DNA of 12,391 nucleotides from Planctomycetota bacterium (GTDB lineage Bacteria; Planctomycetota; Phycisphaerae; UBA1845). The notes below the pieces were generated by a model. It had not been told where the DNA came from. It saw only the letters and a program-made list of their open reading frames with translations, and searched no databases. The position numbers were made by a program, and so were the translations under genes. The stretch lies in contig JADFMZ010000053.1 of assembly GCA_022563615.1 (NCBI GenBank), forward strand, positions 1-12,391, in the 5' to 3' direction. Positions 1 to 6,524 of this stretch are shown in pieces (position 1 is the first letter of the stretch; each line of letters opens with the position of its first letter).

Positions 1-1152
1 CTTCCGATCAGTGAGATAGATCCAGAATCAGAAGCTGTACTAGGTTTTGAAAAGACAAGTGCAAAGCTAACAAAAGAATCTGGTAAAGACCTTTGTGATA
101 TGTTCGGTATTCCACAAAAGTTCTATGATTCATTGCATAAAAAAGATTCAGATGTTTGGAAAAAGGTTATTAATACATTTAAAGGTAATTCTAAGGAAGA
201 AATTTCTCTGCTTATTGGTAAAAACAAAAGCAACGAAGATAACATTATTTACCGTATAATCAAAGGCAAGCCACCCAAAAACGACAAATGGAAAGAGAAG
301 TACAAGGAACCAGCGAAGCCGGATGTAGCGGAATTGCCGAGGTTGCCAGATAATTGGACTTGGGTTACGACAGAAGCACTCGCATTGGACTGCCCACGCT
401 CGATCCAAAGCGGACCATTCGGAAGTAATCTGCTTCACTCTGAATTCCAAGACTCCGGGATACTCGCAATTGGTATCGATAATGTTCTTGAAGGTCGCTT
501 CTCTCTTGGTAGCCAACATCGGATCAGCCCAACCAAGTTTCGGGAGCTGAAGAAGTACGAGGCAAGACCCCTCGATGTTCTTATTACCGTGATGGCAACA
601 GTCGGGCGTTGCTGCGTAGTCCCTGCAGATATGGAACCAGCGATCATCACCAAGCACGTCTATCGGATAACACCGGACCAAGGTCTCATTCATCCTTCCT
701 ATCTGATGTTTGCACTGTGGGGCGCTTCAGTTGTTCGCTGGCAGATGAAACGAGAAATAAGAGGGCAAACTCGACCGGGGATAAATGGGTATATTCTTCG
801 GAATCTAGCGATTCCACTTCCACCTCCTAAAGAACAATTACTCATTGTACAAGATGTAGAATACCGGCTCTCTCATGCTGATGACCTGACGACCTTGTTG
901 GGTCGAAGTCAGCAACGATACGACCGCCTTCGGCAATCGATTCTCAAGCGAGCCTTCGAGGGCAAGCTCGTGGAGCAAGACGCGAGCGACGAACCGGCGA
1001 GCATATTGCTTGAGCGTATCAAGGCTGAGCGGGAGAACGAACAGGCGAAGACGAACTCGAAGCCGAAGCGAAGGAAGCGAGTCGCCGCCGTTACGAAATC
1101 AGCGGGAAGAAAAAGATCAAGAGCGAAAGCTGATCAACCTGAGCTATTCTAA
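1..1152 (+). CDS. hsdS: Type I restriction-modification specificity subunit, 5'-truncated by the window edge
   Basis: HsdS reads the target DNA sequence for a type I restriction-modification complex (with HsdM and HsdR). The frame is open from base 1, so the start lies outside the window; the ATG at 100 is internal. From about 268 the family-typical linker KGKPPKNDKWKEKYKEP appears, followed by LPDNWTWV, which opens a target-recognition domain, with SGPFGSN and the usual IPLPPPKEQLLIV segment. The coiled-coil tail QRYDRLRQSILKRAFEGKLV and a basic extension ending in PELF close the protein. Only one recognition domain is visible. The first ~100 residues are unfamiliar, lysine-rich and encoded by AT-rich DNA (about 32% G+C over 61-300, against about 58% over 901-1020), so the N-terminal half may have a different origin. 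It overlaps hsdM by one base (TAATG). The identity of the C-terminal two thirds is firm; that of the N-terminal part is not. Confidence 0.9.
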   Translation, partial: LPISEIDPESEAVLGFEKTSAKLTKESGKDLCDMFGIPQKFYDSLHKKDSDVWKKVINTFKGNSKEEISLLIGKNKSNEDNIIYRIIKGKPPKNDKWKEKYKEPAKPDVAELPRLPDNWTWVTTEALALDCPRSIQSGPFGSNLLHSEFQDSGILAIGIDNVLEGRFSLGSQHRISPTKFRELKKYEARPLDVLITVMATVGRCCVVPADMEPAIITKHVYRITPDQGLIHPSYLMFALWGASVVRWQMKREIRGQTRPGINGYILRNLAIPLPPPKEQLLIVQDVEYRLSHADDLTTLLGRSQQRYDRLRQSILKRAFEGKLVEQDASDEPASILLERIKAERENEQAKTNSKPKRRKRVAAVTKSAGRKRSRAKADQPELF

Positions 1153-2645
1153 TGAGCGAAAACAATAACCACTCGCAGCAAATCGTCTCAAAGCTTTGGA
1201 ACTACTGCAACGTCCTTCGTGACGACGGCATGAGCTACGGCGATTACGTCGAGCAGTTGACGTACCTGCTCTTCTTGAAGATGGCGGACGAGCGGACGAA
1301 GCCGCCCTTCAACAAGCCTCAAACGATTCCTAAGAAATACGGCTGGGATACGCTGCTTGCGAAGGATGGCGATGAGCTTGAGGTCCATTACCGCCACTGC
1401 CTCGAAGAACTCGGCAAGCTCAAGGGCATGCTGGGTATTATCTTCCGGAAGGCTCAAAACAAGATTCAAGACCCTGCCAAGCTACGTCGGCTGATCATTG
1501 ATCTGATTGACAAGGAGCGGTGGCTCACGCTGGACGCCGATGTCAAAGGCGATGCCTACGAAGGCTTGCTCCAGAAGAATGCTGAGGACGTGAAGAGCGG
1601 AGCCGGGCAATACTTTACGCCACGACCGCTGATTGAAGGCATCGTGGATTGCATGCGACCGGGACCGGCTGAGACGATTTGTGATCCAGCCTGCGGAACC
1701 GGAGGATTCCTGCTTGCGTCTCACTCGTACGTCTCGCAACACAACAAGCTCGATCCCGATCAGAAGAAGCATCTCAAATTCGACGCGCTTCGTGGCTGCG
1801 AAATTGTGGACAATACGGCTCGCCTCTGCGTGATGAACCTGTACCTCCACGGCATCGACCCTGACGAAAGTCCCGTCCAGGTACACGACAGCCTCAAGGC
1901 GGATCCCGGTGATCGTTTCAGCATGATCTTGACCAATCCACCCTTCGGCAAAAAGAGCAGCGTTGCGGTCGTCAACGAAGAGGGCAAAATGGAGAAGCAG
2001 GACGATACGATTGTCCGCGACGACTTCTGGGCTTCGACGAAGAACAAGCAGCTCAACTTCCTGCAACATGTCAAGACGCTGTTGGAGATCAACGGACGAG
2101 CGGCCATCGTCGTTCCCGACAACGTCCTGTTCGAGGGTGGAGCAGGCGAGCGTGTTCGCCGTAAACTCTTACATGAATGCGAGGTCCATACGCTTCTTCG
2201 GCTTCCGACCGGCGTCTTCTACGCTCAAGGCGTCAAAGCCAACGTCCTCTTTTTCGATCGCAAGCCCGCCAGCGAGAAGCCGTGGACGAAGAAGCTGTGG
2301 ATTTACGACCTGCGAACCAACATGCATTTCACGCTGAAGACGAATCCGTTAGGTCGAAGCGATCTTGACGAATTCGTCAAGTGCTTCAACCCCGAGAACC
2401 GCCACAAGCGACGGGCAACCTGGAGCGAGGACAAGAAACCCGATGGTCGCTGGCGAGCTTACGGCTACGACGAGATCATCAAACGGGACAAGGTCAGCCT
2501 GGACATCTTCTGGTTGAAGGACGAGAGCCTTGAAGACTCAGCCAACCTGCCCGATCCCGACGTGATCGCCGAGGAAATCGTCGAAGACCTCCAGGCTGCC
2601 CTTGATCAGTTTGCTGAAATCGCCACCGACTTGAAGCGAGACTAG
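1152..2645 (+). CDS. hsdM: Type I restriction-modification DNA methyltransferase subunit
   Basis: HsdM transfers a methyl group from S-adenosylmethionine to adenine N6 at the site chosen by HsdS, and is part of the restricting HsdR-HsdM-HsdS complex. The 497-aa product has the usual family length and order: a helical N-terminal domain (about residues 10-150, with YGDYVEQLTYLLFLKMADE near the start), then the N6-adenine methyltransferase domain. Motif I is DPACGTGGFLLA at residues 178-189 (AdoMet binding) and motif IV is NPPFG at residues 262-266 (catalytic). GAGQYFTPRPLIEGIV just before motif I is also characteristic. The ATG at 1152 overlaps the hsdS stop, implying translational coupling. 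The reading frame is intact with no missing motif, so modification activity is plausible even though no hsdR is visible here. The S-then-M order is less common than M-then-S. Confidence 0.96.
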   Translation: MSENNNHSQQIVSKLWNYCNVLRDDGMSYGDYVEQLTYLLFLKMADERTKPPFNKPQTIPKKYGWDTLLAKDGDELEVHYRHCLEELGKLKGMLGIIFRKAQNKIQDPAKLRRLIIDLIDKERWLTLDADVKGDAYEGLLQKNAEDVKSGAGQYFTPRPLIEGIVDCMRPGPAETICDPACGTGGFLLASHSYVSQHNKLDPDQKKHLKFDALRGCEIVDNTARLCVMNLYLHGIDPDESPVQVHDSLKADPGDRFSMILTNPPFGKKSSVAVVNEEGKMEKQDDTIVRDDFWASTKNKQLNFLQHVKTLLEINGRAAIVVPDNVLFEGGAGERVRRKLLHECEVHTLLRLPTGVFYAQGVKANVLFFDRKPASEKPWTKKLWIYDLRTNMHFTLKTNPLGRSDLDEFVKCFNPENRHKRRATWSEDKKPDGRWRAYGYDEIIKRDKVSLDIFWLKDESLEDSANLPDPDVIAEEIVEDLQAALDQFAEIATDLKRD

Positions 2646-2667
2646 TGAAACAGGGGGTGCGACCCAA

Positions 2668-4185
2668 ATGACCGACATGCCAAAGATGGAAGGCGAGCAA
2701 ACTCACGAGGCGCCCCGCGTCTTTGTCTCCTACGCCCACGAATCTCCTGAGCACAAGAACTGAGTCAAGACGCTGGCTGCCGATCTTCGTCGCCACGGCG
2801 TGGACGCTCTGTTGGACGATTGGAAAGTGGTCATCGGGGCCGACTTCACGCTGTTCATGGACTCGATCCGCACGTGCGATCGCGTCCTGTTGATTTGCAC
2901 ACCGGCGTATGCACGCAAGGCTAACGAGGGTGAAGGCGGTGTTGGATACGAGCGATCCGTGATAACGGCGGAGTTGGCCGCTAATATCGACACGTCCAAG
3001 TTCAAGTGCGTGCTTCGTGACGGAACGCGAGAGGAGTCCATCCCGACCTTTGCGAGGAGTCGTCGCTATATCGATTTTCGCAAGGATGTTGAATACGACG
3101 TGCGACTCGACGAGCTTTCACGAGACCTTCACAACGCCCCAGCCGATCCCGAGCCACCGCTAGGTCCGAATCCGTATGCCGAACCGTCTCAACCGAGCGA
3201 GCCCGCGTCCGTTGACGTTCGCTCAATCGACGAGACCGATCCGAACGTGATCGCAGAACACGCAGAAACGCTGCTTTCCCGCAGAGACCTGATAGGTTGG
3301 AAACGGCTGTTACGTCGAGCCCGTGCGGCGATCCAACCCCGTCTACTTGCATGGCGGGCGGACGTTCGTGACACGGGCCTTTCAGACGAAGACTGGCGGC
3401 GGACGTTCGCCGAAGGAGTCCGTATCTGTGAACCGTTGGTCGTACTCGCCCTAACCGCTGTGGACTCGGAAATCGAGTCAATCAGTGACCAGCGAGGTCT
3501 GATCGACGATTTCGTGAGTCTGGACGCATGGGAGCGGTCCGGGAACGTCTTTGTAATCGGAATGCCGATCGCCCTGGCATTCATGTACCACCATGTGCTC
3601 GGCGCTTTCCTGATCGCATCGGCCAAGCACGATGGAGCGATCCAACTGCTGTCCACTACGGTTCGAGCCCCTGAGCGAGCCGAGGCCTGCAAGCTCTGGG
3701 AGGAACACGAGCTAATGGGATGGCCAGCATCGCTTGACAAGGACTGTTTCAACGCATCGAAATTTCTGCGAAGTCTGTTCGATGAGCGGCCCTGGATGCG
3801 GCACTTTTTCCACTCACGAAGCTCGTTTGTAGATTCGATGCGCGCCTACGGGCTAATGGCATCCATGCTGGAACTAGCGACATTTCTCGGTCATGGAAGG
3901 AGCATCGAGAAGTCGAATGACATAGCGTTTCTCGACGTTCCGGTGACGTTCGTCATGCCGGAGCCCGATACGTCTGTCGTGGACGTGGACAAGATCATCA
4001 GAAAGGCGATTCCGAGCCGTGGAGTTTTGGATAGCATAGCCGAAGCGGGCGGAACGAATTCGTCGCGCGTGCGCGAAGCGTGGCCCGCTTGGATTAGCCA
4101 GTGGGCCAAAATAATCGGCAGGTCATACCACATCGTGGGCTCCCGGTTGGAAGACTTGGCGGAACAACCGCCTCCGCTGCCGTGA
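2668..4185 (+). pseudogene. SEFIR/TIR-domain putative immune effector, interrupted by an in-frame TGA
   Basis: Read from the ATG at 2668, which has a G-rich AGGGGG 10 nt upstream, the frame gives RVFVSYAHESPEHKN, then TGA at 2761-2763, then VKTLAADLRRHGVDALLDDW, LLICTPAYARKAN and GGVGYERSVITAEL. This is the SEFIR/TIR fold in order (about residues 14-140 of a repaired 505-aa protein). SEFIR proteins normally have Trp after HKE/HKN, so TGG to TGA is the simplest explanation. A proline-rich linker (about 155-183) leads to a ~320-residue C-terminal domain I do not recognise, with a hydrophobic stretch near 294-318 (VFVIGMPIALAFMYHHVLGA). Bacterial TIR/SEFIR proteins often act in antiphage defence as NAD-degrading effectors, and a place 22 nt after hsdM fits that. 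A restart at GTG 2800 would give a 461-aa protein lacking the first strand and helix of the domain. The rest of the frame is undamaged, so the mutation is recent, a sequencing error, or read through. Confidence 0.8.
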
Positions 4186-4245
4186 TCCATTGGGCGTATC
4201 AAGAGAACCGACACGCGATCCTGTGAGCAAGACCACGGGAGGGCG

Positions 4246-4360
4246 TCAATCGGGCATCGTTCCATCGCTCTGATAGGCCTTGTGGGCCTCACGGATGGCG
4301 GCGTGGAGGTCGGACCATTCCTGCGATTCGTCCTCGGCTTCGGGCCGGGTGCCGGTGCCA
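4246..4360 (-). pseudogene. C-terminal remnant of an unrecognised protein
   Basis: The minus strand reads about 38 codons of coding-like protein ending RPEAEDESQEWSDLHAAIRE, then AHKAYQSDGTMPD and a stop at 4248-4246. The composition (acidic, amphipathic helix, no low-complexity runs) looks like a genuine C-terminus, whereas the plus-strand reading of the same bases is undistinguished. Upstream on this strand the frame continues into DNA that is better read as the glycine-rich protein on the plus strand, so the junction near 4360 looks like a breakpoint. I cannot name the parent family. This could be a chance reading. Confidence 0.4.
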
Positions 4361-5187
4361 GTAGAGGCAGCAACGCAAGTCACTGTTTTTCTATAGAAGG
4401 TGCCGGATACGGAACCCGAGGGTTAAACAGGTGTGAGGATCCAGTCGGCAATACCTATGGGAATGTTTTTCTGCTCCCTCTGATCGGCGGCTCGGGAGGC
4501 TCAGGCGGCGTAAGGATCACTGCGAGGGGTGGTGGGGCCGGTGGTGGCGCCTTACTCATTGCCGGCTCCTTATCCATCACCGTCGATGGCGCAATTAACG
4601 CGAATGGCGGTGCAGGGACGAGGATTAGTGGTACGAATTGCTCCGAAGACAACGGCGGCGGTGGGAGCGGCGGGGCCATCAGGCTATTGGCCCCGGTCAT
4701 TAACGGATCGGGTTCGCTTCGCACTGCTGGCGGGCCCACATGCGGCGACAATGGTCGCGGTGGTGCTGGCCGGATTCGCCTTGAAGCGTTCGAGTACAAC
4801 TTCACGGGAACCACAACATCTCTGTTACGTATCATGACCCTCAGCCCCAACGCTGTTTTTCTTCCGGACAATCGCCCGTCGGTGCGTGTGCTGGCTGTGG
4901 ACGGACTGGCTGTCCCGGACCGGCCGTCCGGTAGCTTCTCGAACCCCGATGTTACGATCAACGAGTCGACGACCGTGATACTGACGATTGAAGCAAGGAA
5001 CGTTCCGCTGGGAACCATAGAGGACCCAACGGTAGTGACGCTCTTTGTATTTTCCGAAGCCCAGGCCGACATCGTTGTCGAAACCACCCCGCTGTCGGGA
5101 ACCTTCGAACTCTCGACGGCCAGCGCAAGCGTAACGTTTCCCCATGGATTTTCACGCTTCACGGTCCGAGCGTTATGGACGCCGTAG
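4282..5187 (+). CDS. Glycine-rich secreted surface protein fragment, hypothetical
   Basis: The frame opens at GTG 4282 and has no in-frame ATG near the start. Residues from about 60 to 165 are dominated by Gly-rich repeats (GGSGGSGGVRI, GGGAGGGALLIAGSLSITVDG, GGGGSGGAIRLLAPVINGSG, GRGGAGRIRLEAF). In known large extracellular proteins such segments alternate short beta strands with glycine turns. Residues 200-300 look like a beta-sandwich domain (TTVILTIEARNVPLG, LSGTFELSTASASVTFPHGF). No signal peptide or membrane anchor is present, and the first ~25 residues overlap the apparent minus-strand remnant, so the true N-terminus is missing and the present start is probably artificial. It lies in the same frame as the preceding SEFIR gene, after that gene's stop, which seems coincidental. 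It is likely a truncated, non-functional gene; no enzymatic function can be inferred. Confidence 0.5.
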   Translation: MGLTDGGVEVGPFLRFVLGFGPGAGASRGSNASHCFSIEGAGYGTRGLNRCEDPVGNTYGNVFLLPLIGGSGGSGGVRITARGGGAGGGALLIAGSLSITVDGAINANGGAGTRISGTNCSEDNGGGGSGGAIRLLAPVINGSGSLRTAGGPTCGDNGRGGAGRIRLEAFEYNFTGTTTSLLRIMTLSPNAVFLPDNRPSVRVLAVDGLAVPDRPSGSFSNPDVTINESTTVILTIEARNVPLGTIEDPTVVTLFVFSEAQADIVVETTPLSGTFELSTASASVTFPHGFSRFTVRALWTP

Positions 5188-5482
5188 GAACGCACGAGAT
5201 GACGTTCGCCCGGCGTGTCGGTCCAACGATCTTTGTACGGGGGGCACAGTTGCCATTGCACTGGTCGAAACTGGTGGCAATATCGAGCACGACATCCTGG
5301 ACGTCTCCGGTACGGCTACATTGCTTGGCACGCTTGACATAACCCTCGTCAACGGTCCCATTCTTGTAGTCGGCCAGACATTAGACGTGGTGGCCTACGG
5401 TGACCACATCGGCGAGTTCTCCCAGATCAACGGCCTTGACATCGGAAACGGACTCGTTCTGCAGCCCGAGGTTCGGTCGTGA
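5144..5482 (+). CDS. C-terminal fragment of a secreted beta-repeat protein, hypothetical
   Basis: From about 5240 the frame encodes GGTVAIALVETGGNIEHDIL, then DVSGTATLLGTLDITLVNG and FSQINGLDIGNGLVLQPEV. This is the pattern seen near the C-terminus of autotransporter-like and PEP-CTERM-type repeat proteins (an 'HD.L.V.GTATL.GTL.I.L..G' strand ladder). The ~30 residues before it (from ATG 5144) are Arg-rich and look non-coding. It overlaps the previous frame by 44 bases in a +1 frame, so the two could be one frameshifted gene or two adjoining fragments; the junction does not resolve by a single shift. No sorting signal (PEP motif plus helix) follows. It ends 6 nt from the convergent GH130 stop. 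Confidence 0.4.
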   Translation: MDFHASRSERYGRRRNARDDVRPACRSNDLCTGGTVAIALVETGGNIEHDILDVSGTATLLGTLDITLVNGPILVVGQTLDVVAYGDHIGEFSQINGLDIGNGLVLQPEVRS

Positions 5483-5488
5483 CGCGGG

Positions 5489-6469
5489 TTATTCCGCTGC
5501 CGAATCGCCGGGCGTGCTGTTCTCTTCGAGCCAGGCGAGCATTTCGCGAACGCTTCCGGTGGCTAATGCGATCGAGGTGTCGGCCGCCCCGTAATACAGG
5601 TGCATGGTGTCGCCGTCATCACCGATCGTGTAGCCGCAGGGGAAAACGACGCCCCCGACGTCGCCGGTGCGTTCGTATTCCGCCTCCGGCCCCATGATCC
5701 ATTTCGTACAACGCCGGATACAACGCGACGGGTCTTCGAGGTCCATCAACGCTAGTCCCAGGCGGTAGATGCATCCTGCGGGCGTCATTCTCACGCCGTG
5801 GTACAGCATCAACCAGCCTTCCGGCGTCTCGATAAGCGGGGGCGATAGGCCAATCTTGTTGGCGTCCCACCAGGCGCCGTTCCGGGCGTGGAGGATGATC
5901 TTATGGTCGCCCCAGTGGCGAAGATCGGGCGAATAGGATATCCAGATGTGGGCTGGCTGATGCGCGGGAAGGGGGCGGTGGATCACGGCCCAACGCCCGT
6001 CGATGCGCTTGGGGAGCAGGGCAGCGTCCTTATCCTCGGGCGGGAAGAGGATGCCCCTTCGGTCGAACGTTTTGAAGTCTTTCGTCAGGGCCAAGGACAT
6101 GCCGGGTCCGCGCTGGGAGTAACAGGTGTAGGTGATGGCGAACATGTCCAGTTCGTCGACCCAAACGACGCGGGGGTCTTCAATGCCCCAGAGCTCTTCG
6201 GGATGGTGTTCCGGATCGGGGCTGAGCGTCGGCTCGGGATCGATTTTCCAATCCGTGACGCCGTCCTTGGAGCGTGCAGCGCAGAGGTGCGACAACCCGG
6301 AGCAATCTTCGACGCGCACGAGGAGCAGGGTCTCGCCAGAGGGCAGTTGCACCGCGCCGGTGTTGAACACGGTATTCACGAAATAAGGCCAGTCGTACGC
6401 CGTGAGCAGCGGATTGTCGTTATGGCGTTTCAGCAGTCTACGTCTGGGATCCTCGCGGGCGTGTTGCAT
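5489..6469 (-). CDS. Glycoside hydrolase family 130 protein no. 1 (beta-mannoside phosphorylase-like)
   Basis: GH130 enzymes are five-bladed beta-propellers that mostly phosphorolyse beta-mannosides to mannose 1-phosphate, acting in the cytoplasm; a few are hydrolases. The 326-aa product shows the family landmarks in order: NPLLTAYDWPYFVNTVFNTGAV (residues ~19-40), GIEDPR at 95-100 with the expected general-acid Asp98, KDFKTFDRRGILFPPEDKDA, HRPLPAHQPAHIWISYSPDL, NKIGLSPPLIETPEGWLML, then YHGV, YRLGLALMDLEDP, GVVFPCG and YYGAADTSIALA. There is no signal peptide. ATG 6469 is chosen because GGAGA lies 9 nt upstream; ATG 6493 would add 8 residues but has no ribosome site. It lies 55 nt downstream of a same-strand glycosyltransferase and is probably co-transcribed with it. 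Family assignment is firm; substrate linkage (beta-1,2 or beta-1,4) and phosphorylase versus hydrolase are not settled by reading alone. Confidence 0.93.
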   Translation of the reverse strand: MQHAREDPRRRLLKRHNDNPLLTAYDWPYFVNTVFNTGAVQLPSGETLLLVRVEDCSGLSHLCAARSKDGVTDWKIDPEPTLSPDPEHHPEELWGIEDPRVVWVDELDMFAITYTCYSQRGPGMSLALTKDFKTFDRRGILFPPEDKDAALLPKRIDGRWAVIHRPLPAHQPAHIWISYSPDLRHWGDHKIILHARNGAWWDANKIGLSPPLIETPEGWLMLYHGVRMTPAGCIYRLGLALMDLEDPSRCIRRCTKWIMGPEAEYERTGDVGGVVFPCGYTIGDDGDTMHLYYGAADTSIALATGSVREMLAWLEENSTPGDSAAE

Positions 6470-6524
6470 TAGGCGCGTTCTCCATGGTTGCATGCGGGTC
6501 GTACGTCGTGTCTACCGCATCGGC

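Noticed and set aside
148..693. 181-codon minus-strand frame opposite hsdS
   Set aside because: It lies wholly antisense to a well-matched HsdS frame and its product shows no recognisable motif.
1482..2069. 195-codon minus-strand frame opposite hsdM
   Set aside because: Antisense to the methyltransferase motifs; no motif of its own.
2761..2763. TGA read as tryptophan or selenocysteine
   Set aside because: Neighbouring genes end with TGA and encode Trp with TGG; no selenocysteine insertion hairpin was evident after the codon. A point mutation is simpler.
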